DNA from: DATAOG01 sp046727895
Lineage (GTDB): Bacteria; Pseudomonadota; Alphaproteobacteria; Geminicoccales; Geminicoccaceae
DNA length: 14,530 nucleotides
Reading direction: 5' to 3'
NCBI GenBank assembly: GCA_046727895.1
Contig: JBKPDM010000573.1
Location: forward strand, 1 to 14,530
Shown piece after piece: positions 14,384 through 14,530 of this stretch. The notes under the pieces were generated by a model. The model was given only the letters and a program-made list of their open reading frames with translations, was not told the origin of the DNA and made no database searches. How positions within the stretch are numbered: the first letter of the stretch is position 1; each line of letters begins with the position of its first letter. A program made the translations under genes and the position numbers.

Positions 14384-14530
14384 TCAGAGTCGCCAAGCCG
14401 AATGCAGTGCCGCGATGCCGCCCGAGAGGTTGCGATAGCGCACCTGGCCCAGTCCCGCGCGCTCGATCAGGCGCGCAAAGGTCGTCTGATCGGGAAAGCG
14501 GCGGATGCTCTCGACCAGATACTCGTATGC
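14384..14530 (-). CDS. ubiE: UbiE C-terminus (ubiquinone/menaquinone methyltransferase), cut by window edge
   Basis: The last 48 codons are present, and the 5' part lies beyond the window. The translation starts AYEYLVESIRRFPDQTTF, continues through a RAGLGQVRYRNLSGG segment and ends GIAALHSAWRL. This matches the C-terminal pattern of UbiE/COQ5 (YxYLxESIxxxPDQ, then an aromatic-rich NL(S/T)xGxxALHxxxR end). UbiE is the SAM-dependent C-methyltransferase of ubiquinone synthesis. The stop (TGA) is three bases before the ubiB ATG. Only the tail is seen, so methyltransferase motifs I-III cannot be checked. Confidence 0.9.
   Translation of the reverse strand, partial: AYEYLVESIRRFPDQTTFARLIERAGLGQVRYRNLSGGIAALHSAWRL

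Overview
The window is GC-rich (about 60-75% in the lines I counted by hand) and looks like an alphaproteobacterial chromosome. The strongest evidence is the cluster at the right end, ubiE-ubiB-coaBC on the minus strand, an order common in Alphaproteobacteria. The genes flanking it (an Rrf2 regulator, TauE/SafE, acyl-CoA ligase, an SDR and 48-residue TPR proteins) would suit a Rhodospirillales- or Hyphomicrobiales-like genome. That assignment is inference; no rRNA or other taxonomic marker is present.

Layout, left to right. Bases 1-413 hold an AT-rich edge and no convincing gene. An SDR oxidoreductase (minus, 414-1217) is divergent from a small putative lipoprotein (plus, 1497-2039). That gene converges on an unrecognised 129-residue gene (minus, 2155-2544), which is followed upstream by an acyl-CoA synthetase (minus, 2730-4277). 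A short out-of-frame remnant (minus, 4354-4599) overlaps the 3' end of the largest gene, a 1242-residue TIR-nSTAND-transmembrane-TPR protein (minus, 4554-8282). A TauE/SafE permease gene broken by a frameshift (plus, 8493-9328) is divergent from it. Then come an exported TPR protein of the kinesin-light-chain repeat type (plus, 9532-10857), a convergent Rrf2-family regulator (minus, 10891-11346), coaBC (minus, 11453-12676), ubiB (minus, 12839-14380) and the 3' end of ubiE (minus, 14384 to the window edge).

The right third (about 10.9-14.5 kb) is conserved core metabolism: ubiquinone and coenzyme A biosynthesis. The left two thirds are accessory in character. The item most worth attention is the TIR-nSTAND-TM-TPR protein. 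It joins a possible NAD-cleaving TIR domain and a STAND NTPase switch to a membrane anchor and nine 48-residue TPR units, an architecture expected of an immune-type or conflict sensor. Its effector half is more GC-rich than its sensor half, and a shifted-frame tail resembling the C-terminus of related WD40/STAND proteins lies at its 3' end. Together these suggest assembly from modules. I see no CRISPR array, tRNA, rRNA, integrase or intact insertion sequence.
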